A stretch of DNA of 34,430 nt from JBIIJL01 sp044233795 (GTDB taxonomy: Bacteria; Pseudomonadota; Gammaproteobacteria; Legionellales; Legionellaceae), in assembly GCA_044233795.1 (NCBI GenBank), contig JBIIJL010000013.1:1-34430 (forward strand). Direction: 5' to 3'. The translations under genes were made by a program, and so were the position numbers. Positions 15,302 to 22,778 of the stretch are shown in pieces. Each line of letters begins with the position of its first letter. Positions within the stretch are counted from its first letter, which is position 1. The notes under the pieces were generated by a model. The model searched no databases. It saw nothing but the letters and a program-made list of their open reading frames with translations, and was not told the origin of the DNA.

Positions 15302-15556
15302 ATGTCAAAAGAAAAGTCAAAAAGCACAAAAAAATCTTATTCTCCATATCGTAAGAGCGATTCACCACGTCATGCTTTACGTGAAGAAGTAAAAGCTAGT
15401 TGTGCGGCGAAGGATGAAGAGGGGAAGGTAGCTGCGAAGTCATTGATTTCCTTGTTCGCAGCGAAAATACCCGCTCGTATCCCCTTATCTTGTAAACTTC
15501 AGGCGAATTTAACTAGAAGAGATGATATCGACCGCGGCCCAGGTCCTGTGTGTTAA
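15302..15556 (+). CDS. Small hypothetical basic protein
   Basis: The 84-residue frame is preceded by AGAGGCGACAAC, which gives a usable ribosome site. The first 30 residues are Lys/Ser-rich (MSKEKSKSTKKSYSPYRKSD), likely disordered. The rest has AAKSLISLFAAKIPARIPLS and ends GPGPVC. There is no signal peptide or membrane segment and no recognisable family. It stands alone, divergent from umuD. It may be a small nucleic-acid-binding or accessory protein, but this is a guess. Confidence 0.55.
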   Translation: MSKEKSKSTKKSYSPYRKSDSPRHALREEVKASCAAKDEEGKVAAKSLISLFAAKIPARIPLSCKLQANLTRRDDIDRGPGPVC

Positions 15557-15708
15557 TCTGATGTACGGTGGATTGTTCTCCGGACCTACAGTGATTGGTA
15601 CGGTGATTATGCAGTCTGCTAGTTATATGATGGTTAGGCCCTCGTTCCCTTGTCTAGGTTAATCCTGCCATATATCATTACTCGGTATGTTAATAAAGAG
15701 GAATGAAT

Positions 15709-16134
15709 ATGGCTATCTGGTTCAAATCATTTACCGTTGATGATCTCAATCATCGCGGTATAAACACGATGAGCGATTTTCTTGGTATTCAATTTACTGT
15801 AGTGGGGGATGACTCACTGACGGCGACCATGCCAGCCAGTGAGCGGACCAAACAACCCATTGGCATTGTTCACGGGGGAGCTAATGTTGTTTTGGCTGAA
15901 ACCATTGCAAGTACTGGTGCAAATGCAGTCGTTGATATCGAAAAGTACTATTGCGTAGGCTTAGAAATTAACATTAATCATATCCGCTCAGTGCGAGATG
16001 GTCTTATTACAGGGGTTGCCCGGCCTATTCATTTAGGGCGAACTACACAAGTTTGGCTTATTGATCTCTATAATGAAGCGGGCAACATCACCGCTTCTTC
16101 TCGAATGACTGCTTCAGTGTTATCTAGATCATGA
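15709..16134 (+). CDS. Hotdog-fold thioesterase, YdiI/EntH (PaaI-like) group
   Basis: The 141-residue protein hydrolyses an acyl- or aroyl-CoA or carrier-protein thioester; the substrate is not fixed by sequence. The core motif IVHGGANVVLAETIASTGA contains the His-Gly-Gly loop and the catalytic Glu of the YdiI/EntH subgroup. INHIRSVRDGLITGVARPIH matches the second conserved strand, and the length is typical (about 140). The start is placed at 15709 because GAGG at 15698-15701 is 7 bases away; the ATG at 15703 is too close. Its stop and that of the convergent gene lie side by side in TCATGA at 16129-16134. Confidence 0.9.
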   Translation: MAIWFKSFTVDDLNHRGINTMSDFLGIQFTVVGDDSLTATMPASERTKQPIGIVHGGANVVLAETIASTGANAVVDIEKYYCVGLEININHIRSVRDGLITGVARPIHLGRTTQVWLIDLYNEAGNITASSRMTASVLSRS

Positions 16135-18033
16135 AGGTGATTGTTGTGTTGGGGTGTGGTAATCATCATCATCATCATCATCATCATCTGATGCTAACAG
16201 TGATTCTTTTCTAACATCAGAATCAGGTGATGTTGTTGGTAATGTTTTAACGGTCTGTTCCGTGTCGTCATCACTGGATGTTAAAGTCGTTGATGATGGT
16301 GGTGGTGGTGAGGGGGCATGTTTTGCGTCCTCGACCGTTTGTTTTAGAATCTTAGCAGTAGATGACGACTCATGCGTGGGCTTTGTTTGTGGGCTTTCTT
16401 CCTCAGGCTTGAGTTCTTCAAGATATTTTTGATACAAGCTTTTAGCTTTTTCAGGCTCAGATCTTGTCGCGCCAAAAAAAGTTGCAAGACCGGCCAACCC
16501 AGTTGCAATTCCTATACCTAAAGCAAAAAGACCGCTACCTATGGTTTGTGCGATGATAGGAATTGGAATGGCTGCAATGATGACGCCTAAGGTAATTAAC
16601 AGCGAGCCTATGACCATACCAAGCGTTGATGGTTTGTTGGCTTGGGTGGTGGCCTTTGCCCAAGCATTCATTTTTGCTTCTCGATGGGTTTCGGCCTGTG
16701 TTGCATTGTCTGGTATTTTTGAAACCAAGTCGGTACAGTTATTTTCTTGTTCTGCAGTCTTAAGCATAGCTGCTAATTGAGCTTTAGATACCTTAACCGT
16801 TGCCCAATTATATTTATCTTCAGTGCTTAAACGCGTTTTTCCATCTAAAGCTTGACTATCATGTAATGCTTTAGTGTTAATTTTTTTCTCTAAAAATGGC
16901 GAAAGATCACCGCTAGCGCCTAACGTGCTGTGTCCTTCTTGAGTTCTAATATTAGTCGTGCTGGGTGCGCTGGACTCGATGCCTAGTAGGACTAAATCAC
17001 GTGCTTTGTGTAAATAAAGATGCCCCCAACTGCCTGATTCATCAGGAAGAAGGCCTAGGCTGTCTTTATTGCCTTCCATATTAACGCGGTGGCTACCACC
17101 AATGGCTAAATTAATACCAGCATGTGGCGATGAACCTATGATTGCTTTAAACGTATCGGCCAGAAAACCTGCGATACCTGATTTGGTTTCAGCAGGGCTA
17201 CCGTTAGCATCAAAGCCTGCCACGCGATGAGTAGCATATGCACGGGATTGAGCTTGGCCATTGGTAATAAATTTAAAAAATGTGGTTTGTTCTTCTGGTG
17301 AAAGATCGCTTGTATCAAATTTTACCCGACCACCATGAATCAAATATTCACCAAGCACGTAGTTTTGGTCCGGTAGTTGGCCATTAACAGTCAAGGTACC
17401 CTTGTCCATGGCGATTAGCGTGTGCCTAAGTGCTTTGGTGTTGGGTGTATCAGGTATCAATGTGTCTGATAGCAGCGCCAAGCCAGAGCGTGATTGATAT
17501 TGACTTAAGTACTGTTGAATCAGCGGTTTAGCAAGAAGGGGTAGTTCTTTGGTAAAATTCCCCGAATCACGGCGTATATCTTCAACCTGCATTATCTTTA
17601 GGAGCTCTTCACTCCGCACAGCACTCTCGTATGCTTGGAATTGTGGACCGGCTTCAATTGCACCTGATTTATTGACATTGGTTAAAATACCGTCGTCTGC
17701 TGCAACAAACAAAACAGACGTAATGGCTAAAATTTGAGAAGGTTGCATGCTTGCTACTTCTTCTTCACTAAAACCGCACGATGTTAAAGCATGCTGGATA
17801 CGAGGCCAGTCATAAACGAAATAGGTTGATGTATCTTTTTTGTCTATTGCCTCAAGTGCGGCAGTAAGTTCATCAGGAGATAACTTTTTACTATCTTGTC
17901 TGCGTAAGGAGCCTCTGGTGTTAATGGCATCGGTCAAACGGACATTGTCATTTAAAATTTTTTGAACATTCTCTATAAATTGTTTTCGCCATACCTTTTT
18001 TTCTTCGGGGAATAGAATGATGTCTGCAGGCAT
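16129..18033 (-). CDS. Large protein with membrane hairpin and poly-Asp tail, candidate effector
   Basis: The protein has 634 residues, without an N-terminal signal. Residues 1-470 are soluble (for example PSQILAITSVLFVAADDGIL and INLAIGGSHRVNMEGNKDSL) and match no family I know. Residues 471-520 are a continuous hydrophobic region (LGMVIGSLLITLGVIIAAIP, then GLFALGIGIATGLAGLATFF), a probable two-helix membrane hairpin. Residues 526-634 form a low-complexity tail rich in Pro, Ser, Thr and Glu, containing a nine-Asp tract (616-624). A soluble domain, internal hairpin and disordered tail are frequent in membrane-targeted Legionella effectors. It is monocistronic and divergent from the small exported protein gene. 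Confidence 0.72.
   Translation of the reverse strand: MPADIILFPEEKKVWRKQFIENVQKILNDNVRLTDAINTRGSLRRQDSKKLSPDELTAALEAIDKKDTSTYFVYDWPRIQHALTSCGFSEEEVASMQPSQILAITSVLFVAADDGILTNVNKSGAIEAGPQFQAYESAVRSEELLKIMQVEDIRRDSGNFTKELPLLAKPLIQQYLSQYQSRSGLALLSDTLIPDTPNTKALRHTLIAMDKGTLTVNGQLPDQNYVLGEYLIHGGRVKFDTSDLSPEEQTTFFKFITNGQAQSRAYATHRVAGFDANGSPAETKSGIAGFLADTFKAIIGSSPHAGINLAIGGSHRVNMEGNKDSLGLLPDESGSWGHLYLHKARDLVLLGIESSAPSTTNIRTQEGHSTLGASGDLSPFLEKKINTKALHDSQALDGKTRLSTEDKYNWATVKVSKAQLAAMLKTAEQENNCTDLVSKIPDNATQAETHREAKMNAWAKATTQANKPSTLGMVIGSLLITLGVIIAAIPIPIIAQTIGSGLFALGIGIATGLAGLATFFGATRSEPEKAKSLYQKYLEELKPEEESPQTKPTHESSSTAKILKQTVEDAKHAPSPPPPSSTTLTSSDDDTEQTVKTLPTTSPDSDVRKESLLASDDDDDDDDDYHTPTQQSPS
16162..16188 (-). 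repeat. GAT trinucleotide repeat, nine copies
   Basis: Nine uninterrupted ATC units on the plus strand read GAT on the coding strand and encode nine Asp near the C-terminus of the 634-residue protein. Copy-number change would alter tract length without shifting the frame. Confidence 0.95.
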
Positions 18034-18055
18034 ATCGCTCTCACATTAGTTGAAT

Positions 18056-18085
18056 TTAAGCTTTATTATACAAAGTATAGCTTAA
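18056..18085. promoter_or_regulatory. Inverted repeat TTAAGCT in the divergent gap
   Basis: TTAAGCT (18056-18062) and AGCTTAA (18079-18085) are perfect inverted copies with 16 bases between, about 25-50 bases upstream of the 634-residue gene. It may be an operator for that gene; no known regulator is assigned. Confidence 0.35.
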
Positions 18086-18132
18086 GAGAGTATGAGGAAT
18101 AGTTACGTGCGGCACCAAAAAATATAAAACAA

Positions 18133-18165
18133 CTTAATGTTTTATTAATAAACTTTATATATAAT
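18133..18165 (+). promoter_or_regulatory. Candidate promoter with tandem TTAAT sites (PmrA-like)
   Basis: TATAAT occurs at 18160-18165, and two TTAAT copies (18134-18138, 18145-18149) start 11 bp apart just upstream. One-turn direct repeats suit an OmpR-type activator; Legionella PmrA is described as using TTAAT-rich boxes. Assignment is inference. Confidence 0.35.
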
Positions 18166-18227
18166 ATTAATCCAGAAAGATTTAAATTGCTTCTGTGTGA
18201 ATGATGAACTTACAAAAGGAATGTACT

Positions 18228-18578
18228 ATGTTAAGACAATCGTTACTTGGAATCGTGATATTTTTAACCATAGCCTCATCAGCTTTTGCTGATAAAATCA
18301 TCAAACTCAGCCCAAATGAATCAAAGTCGATAACAAATAGCACTCTCTGGACTGTCAAAGCCATCTGCAATGTTCAAAGTAAAAATGCCAACAGCAAAAT
18401 CCGTGTTAGTGTTCTTGAAAATAAAGGTGAAGTGAATGGAAAACAGCTAGCTATGGGCCAGGCAACATCGGTCATCTTAAAGCACCAAGACCGGATATCA
18501 GTGAGTGCTGAGCCTGGAACAGTCGTGATGATTGTCAATACAGGCAATGACTCAGTCGAAGCGGTATGTACAGCATAA
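18228..18578 (+). CDS. Small exported protein, unknown function
   Basis: The 116-residue product begins MLRQSLLGIVIFLTIASSAF, a Sec signal peptide with a probable cut after AFA (residue 21), giving a mature protein of about 95 residues starting DKIIKLSPNES. Two Cys remain in the mature part (AICNV and EAVCTA) and may form a disulfide in the periplasm. The rest looks like a small beta-rich domain. The start at 18228 is chosen because AAGGA lies 7 bases upstream; the ATG at 18201 has no such site and would bury the signal peptide. No family is recognised. It stands alone behind a TATAAT-type promoter. Confidence 0.78.
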   Translation: MLRQSLLGIVIFLTIASSAFADKIIKLSPNESKSITNSTLWTVKAICNVQSKNANSKIRVSVLENKGEVNGKQLAMGQATSVILKHQDRISVSAEPGTVVMIVNTGNDSVEAVCTA

Positions 18579-18663
18579 TGCCTCGGCGTTTAGTTTGAAA
18601 ATCAACACTTGCACCAATCGTTAGACGAGCTTATCCTAAGATTAATATCCACTATGATCATGA

Positions 18664-18693
18664 GGTTAAAAGTGTGGCCAAACACTTTTAACC
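18664..18693 (+). promoter_or_regulatory. Perfect 12-bp hairpin just upstream of the corA-like gene
   Basis: GGTTAAAAGTGT and ACACTTTTAACC are perfect inverted copies around GGCCAA, ending 6 bases before the AGGA ribosome site. No T-run follows, so it is not a simple terminator. It could be a 5'-UTR structure affecting translation, a palindromic operator, or the 3' end of the upstream transcript. Confidence 0.55.
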
Positions 18694-18708
18694 ACTCTTA
18701 GGATGAAC

Positions 18709-19680
18709 ATGATTACAGCCTATCTTAGCCAAGAACAACTTCAACCAATTAATATTACCCTAAAAAATCAAGCACTACTCCTTGATGCCGTTTGGGTAGA
18801 TTTGTTGCTTCCTACAAAAAAAGAAGAGCAGCTCATTGAAAGTACGCTTAGTGTTAACATCCCTCTCCGTGAGGAGTTGCAAGGGATTGAACCCTCTAGT
18901 CGTTTATACTGTGATAATGGCTCGTTATTTATGACTGCAACCATGATAGCTAAATCTAGTTCATCTGACCCTGAGTGTGATGCCATTACGATGATCTTAA
19001 AAAAAAATTGTCTGATTACCGTTCGCTATATTGAACCGCTTGCTTTTTCATTATTTATTTCGCATCTCCCAAAGTTGCCGCATCAACATCATGATGCGAT
19101 CCATTTGGTCATAGCGTTGCTTGAGGCTACTATTGATCGTATAGCAGATATTACAGAACGCATGGGGCGTTGTTTAGATGATTATTCTGTGACTATTTTT
19201 AGAAATGGCTCTACAAAAAAAATCAAATTAGATTATAACCAATTGTTGCGCGAGTTAGGTTTAAATGGTGATTTAAATGCAAAGGCGTGGGAAAGTTTAG
19301 TTAGTTTTATGCGTTTAAATAGCTTTTTTGCCCAGAATGCCGCTGATCAAATAGATGATGAATTGAAGATAAAATTATCTAATGTGACAAAAGATATTAC
19401 AGCTTTGCGCGATCAAGTGAATTTTTTAACTTCTAAAGTGAATTTTCTGTTGGACGCAACCCTAGGTATGGTGAATATCGAACAAAACAATATTATTAAA
19501 ATCTTCTCAATTGCGGCTGTCATTTTTCTTCCTCCTACATTGATTGCGAGCATTTATGGTATGAATTTTCACCGTATGCCCGGGTTGGATTGGGTGTTTG
19601 GCTACCCCATTTCCGTAGGAGTTATGATATTTTCTGGGTGGTTGCCATACAAATACTTCAAAATCAAAAAATGGTTATAA
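18709..19680 (+). CDS. CorA-family Mg2+/divalent cation transporter
   Basis: The 323-residue protein has the CorA layout. The soluble N-terminal domain spans about 1-255, including a long helical stretch ALLEATIDRIADITERMG and LTSKVNFLLDATLGMVNIEQ. Two C-terminal membrane helices follow. The first, FSIAAVIFLPPTLIASIYGMNF, carries the signature Gly-Met-Asn at the pore mouth; the second is VFGYPISVGVMIFSGWLPY, followed by a basic tail KIKKWL. It sits in the inner membrane as a homopentamer, by family. Start 18709 is preferred to 18703 because the ribosome site AGGA is then 6 bases away. One base separates it from pilS, so the two are very likely co-transcribed. Confidence 0.93.
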   Translation: MITAYLSQEQLQPINITLKNQALLLDAVWVDLLLPTKKEEQLIESTLSVNIPLREELQGIEPSSRLYCDNGSLFMTATMIAKSSSSDPECDAITMILKKNCLITVRYIEPLAFSLFISHLPKLPHQHHDAIHLVIALLEATIDRIADITERMGRCLDDYSVTIFRNGSTKKIKLDYNQLLRELGLNGDLNAKAWESLVSFMRLNSFFAQNAADQIDDELKIKLSNVTKDITALRDQVNFLTSKVNFLLDATLGMVNIEQNNIIKIFSIAAVIFLPPTLIASIYGMNFHRMPGLDWVFGYPISVGVMIFSGWLPYKYFKIKKWL

Positions 19681-19681
19681 A

Positions 19682-21262
19682 ATGTACGAACAACCGTTAC
19701 AAGATGCTAAGACCAAAAAATGGTCGATGTTGTTGGTCTATAACGTGTATCGATTGGTTATTATTTTGTTGTTGTTTGGCTTGTTTTGGCTTGAGGCATA
19801 TAATCGAATCAATGCGTTAGCGTTTTGTGGTGCATTACTCCTTTATACGATGTTTGGTCTGACTTTTTTCTACTTGTGGTATGCTCGCGCGCTTCAATTT
19901 GAACAACAAGTACTCTGGTCAGGTGCCATCGATACCATCGTGATTGTGCTATTTATTAACGCGATTGGTTATATTCAATCAGGACTTGGGATTTTATTAA
20001 ATGCATTAATAGCAATGCTTAGCATCTTGATGCCAGGGCGACTTGCCATTTTTTTTGCATCAGTCGCGAGCTGTATGTTGCTTGGCATTAGTATTTTTCA
20101 GTATGAATATGGTAATCAGCAGAATTTTAATACCTTCTTCTCAACAGGGATTTATGGTGCTGGATTTTTTGCTACGGCTATAACAGCGCTCTATCTAGCC
20201 AATTGGGTACGCGTCACGGAGCACTTGGCCAAACATCGTGGGCAAGAGCTGTTGAGCATGCAGCGCTTGAATGAATATATCATCGGGCGTTTACAGTATG
20301 GAGTAATTTATCTTGATGCGGAGCGAAAGGTGAAGCTCATCAATAAGGCTGCTCGCGAATTCTTTAACCATGATTCAAACAAAAAACTAACTCTACGGGG
20401 ACTCTCAAGATCACTGCATCAAAAATATCAGGAATATTTGTCTAAAAAAAAATCACACAAAATCCCAGCTCATACGATCCTCGAGAAACATCATTTGCAA
20501 GTCCATTTTTTTCCATCGTCAGTCACGGAAAACCCAGAGGTACTCATTATTCTTGAAGATATGGCGTTAATAGGGCAACAAGCTCAACAACTTAAGCTTG
20601 CATCGCTTGGAAGGTTTTCAGCAAGTATTGCTCATGAATTGAGAAACCCTCTCGGCGTTATCATGCATGCAGTACAATTAATGGGAGATGAAGGGGAGTT
20701 AAGCCAAGAAGATGAGCGATTAAAAGAACTTGTGATGAAAAATGGAGCACGCATGAATGCAGTGATAGAGAACGTTTTGAAAGTATCAAGACGACAGCAA
20801 GCATCGCCTGAATCTATTCAACTGACTGCTTTTTTAAAGCGATTTAAGCATGAGTACTGTTTGATCAATATTTGTAAGATGAAGATCAATATTCCCCAAA
20901 ATAAACTCAAAACGATTGTATTTGATCCGAATCATTTGGAGCAGATTTTAGTCATTCTTTCTGACAATGCAATGCAGCACGGACGAGATGAGGCAGGTCA
21001 GGTTGAAATCGCCGTCTCTGTTAAGCATCAGGGGCCAAATATGAGTTTAGAAATACGTGATTCGGGCCCAGGTATTCCACATCACTTGCATAATGAGGTA
21101 TTTGAGGCATTTTTTACGACGGCTCACAATGGCAATGGCATGGGCTTATTTATAGCTCGAGACTTGTGTGAAATCAATCAGGCCCATTTAAGCCTTATCG
21201 AAACCGAAAATGGATGTTGTATGGCGATAACGCTTAATCAAAATCAGGGTCTTGAGCTATGA
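19682..21262 (+). CDS. pilS: Sensor histidine kinase PilS
   Basis: PilS senses the type IV pilin state in the membrane and phosphorylates PilR. The 526-residue protein has six hydrophobic segments in residues 18-175, as in Pseudomonas PilS. A PAS-like domain follows (about 190-295, NEYIIGRLQYGVIYLDAERK). The HisKA box is SIAHELRNPLG with His318, and the HATPase domain has LSDNAMQHG (N box), RDSGPGIP (G1) and GNGMGLFIARDLCE (G2). It starts one base after the corA-like stop without a visible ribosome site, implying coupling to that gene. It overlaps pilR by four bases (ATGA). Confidence 0.93.
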   Translation: MYEQPLQDAKTKKWSMLLVYNVYRLVIILLLFGLFWLEAYNRINALAFCGALLLYTMFGLTFFYLWYARALQFEQQVLWSGAIDTIVIVLFINAIGYIQSGLGILLNALIAMLSILMPGRLAIFFASVASCMLLGISIFQYEYGNQQNFNTFFSTGIYGAGFFATAITALYLANWVRVTEHLAKHRGQELLSMQRLNEYIIGRLQYGVIYLDAERKVKLINKAAREFFNHDSNKKLTLRGLSRSLHQKYQEYLSKKKSHKIPAHTILEKHHLQVHFFPSSVTENPEVLIILEDMALIGQQAQQLKLASLGRFSASIAHELRNPLGVIMHAVQLMGDEGELSQEDERLKELVMKNGARMNAVIENVLKVSRRQQASPESIQLTAFLKRFKHEYCLINICKMKINIPQNKLKTIVFDPNHLEQILVILSDNAMQHGRDEAGQVEIAVSVKHQGPNMSLEIRDSGPGIPHHLHNEVFEAFFTTAHNGNGMGLFIARDLCEINQAHLSLIETENGCCMAITLNQNQGLEL

Positions 21263-22578
21263 ATGAATCTAAAGTGTTGGTGATAGATGATGAGCCTGAT
21301 ATTCGCGAATTATTGATGTTAACCCTCTCGCGTATGGGGATTTCTTGTGATGTTGCGGCTGGGTGTCGCGAAGGGCTTTCTTTGATAGCTCTTCATGAAT
21401 ATTTTCTTGTGCTAAGTGATATGCGCTTGCCGGATGGTGATGGTTTTGAAGTGGTTCAATATATACAACAATATAAACCGCAACTTCCAGTGGCGGTGAT
21501 TACAGCATTTGGTAGTGTTGAAAGTGCTGTTAATACGCTTAAAGCTGGGGCATTTGATTATGTTTCAAAACCTATTGATTTAACAATGCTAAAAACATTG
21601 GTAAATACCGCACTTAGCATGTATCAAAAATCACCACCAGCGCAAGATGAACTTCTCATCGGTGACAGCGAGCAAATGAAGTTATTGCGACAACACATCA
21701 ATAAATTGGCACGCAGTCAAGCGCCAGTTTATATCCAAGGTGAATCTGGGGTGGGTAAAGAGTTGGTTGCGCGCCTGATTCATGCTAGTGGGCCAAGAAG
21801 TGATAAACCATTTATTCCTGTTAATTGCGGAGCAATCCCGAGTGAACTTATGGAATCTGAATTTTTTGGTCATAAAAAGGGAAGTTTTACCGGAGCGGTT
21901 GTTGATAAGCAAGGATTGTTTGTTGCAGCGCAAGGAGGGACTTTATTTTTGGATGAGGTTGCCGAGTTACCCTTGGCAATGCAAGTGAAGCTTTTGCGCG
22001 CTATCCAAGAAAAAGCAGTTAAACCTGTAGGTGAATGGGCTGAAATACCAGTGAATGTTAGGATTTTAAGTGCTAGCAATAAAAACTTGATGGAGGAAAT
22101 AGCAAAAGGGCGTTTTAGACAAGAATTATATTATCGGATCAATGTGATTGAATTGCGGGTACCACCGCTGCGAGAGCGAGCGTCTGATATCCCATTACTT
22201 GCAGCACGAATTTTAGAAAAATTATGCGCAGAGCAAGGACGAGAAAGAATAGCTCTTCCTCAAACCTGTTTGGATGTTTTAATGAACTACCCTTTTCCTG
22301 GCAATGTTCGAGAGCTTGAAAATATTCTAGAACGGGCTATAGCATTATGTAATGACAACGTTATTAATGTCCTAGACCTTCAGTTAGCCGAGAAAGATGA
22401 GCTCTTGAAGGAACATCAGGATACCCATTATTTAGACAGCTCACTCCAAGCGCGCGAAAAAGAACTTATTCTGAATGCGCTTGAAAAAACCAAATGGAAT
22501 CGCACCCAGGCCGCTAAGTTGTTGGGGGTGAGTTTTAGGACACTTCGCTATCGGTTGAAGAAACTGGGAATTGAGTAA
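21259..22578 (+). CDS. pilR: Sigma-54-dependent response regulator PilR
   Basis: PilR activates sigma-54 transcription of pilin genes. The 439-residue protein has a receiver domain (1-120) with VIDDEPD, acceptor Asp54 in LSDMRLPDGDGFE and the conserved Lys in VSKPID. An AAA+ domain follows with Walker A GESGVGKE (161-168) and Walker B LFLDE (229-233). The sigma-54 contact loop reads GSFTGA (208-213) rather than GAFTGA, a variant I recall from PilR itself. A Fis-type helix-turn-helix ends the protein (TQAAKLLGVSFRTLRYRLKK). Overlap with pilS by ATGA supports the pairing. The pilin gene is not in this window. Confidence 0.95.
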   Translation: MNESKVLVIDDEPDIRELLMLTLSRMGISCDVAAGCREGLSLIALHEYFLVLSDMRLPDGDGFEVVQYIQQYKPQLPVAVITAFGSVESAVNTLKAGAFDYVSKPIDLTMLKTLVNTALSMYQKSPPAQDELLIGDSEQMKLLRQHINKLARSQAPVYIQGESGVGKELVARLIHASGPRSDKPFIPVNCGAIPSELMESEFFGHKKGSFTGAVVDKQGLFVAAQGGTLFLDEVAELPLAMQVKLLRAIQEKAVKPVGEWAEIPVNVRILSASNKNLMEEIAKGRFRQELYYRINVIELRVPPLRERASDIPLLAARILEKLCAEQGRERIALPQTCLDVLMNYPFPGNVRELENILERAIALCNDNVINVLDLQLAEKDELLKEHQDTHYLDSSLQAREKELILNALEKTKWNRTQAAKLLGVSFRTLRYRLKKLGIE

Positions 22579-22625
22579 GAATTGATCTTCAGTTAAGAAT
22601 GGGGAAGTTGTCAAATCCCTCGCCA

Positions 22626-22646
22626 AAAATTCAAAATTCAAAATTC
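22626..22646. repeat. Three tandem copies of AAAATTC
   Basis: Three perfect 7-bp units lie just after pilR, followed by AAAC. Short AT-rich tandem repeat with no evident function. Confidence 0.7.
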
Positions 22647-22684
22647 AAACAAAGCCATCCAAGAAAGTAAAAGCGCTCAGGAGT

Positions 22685-22741
22685 CGACATATTTATGACG
22701 CCCTGTTAATATAAAAGGCACTGTGTCGTTAAAATATGTCG
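22685..22741. promoter_or_regulatory. Inverted repeat CGACATATTT upstream of the repeat-protein gene
   Basis: CGACATATTT (22685-22694) and AAATATGTCG (22732-22741) are perfect inverted copies 37 bases apart, the second 37 bases before the start codon. Either a regulator binding pair or a 57-bp palindromic mini-element; sequence alone does not decide. Confidence 0.45.
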
Positions 22742-22778
22742 CAATTTCGTAATGCCGTATTGTTTTAGGAGAATTTAT

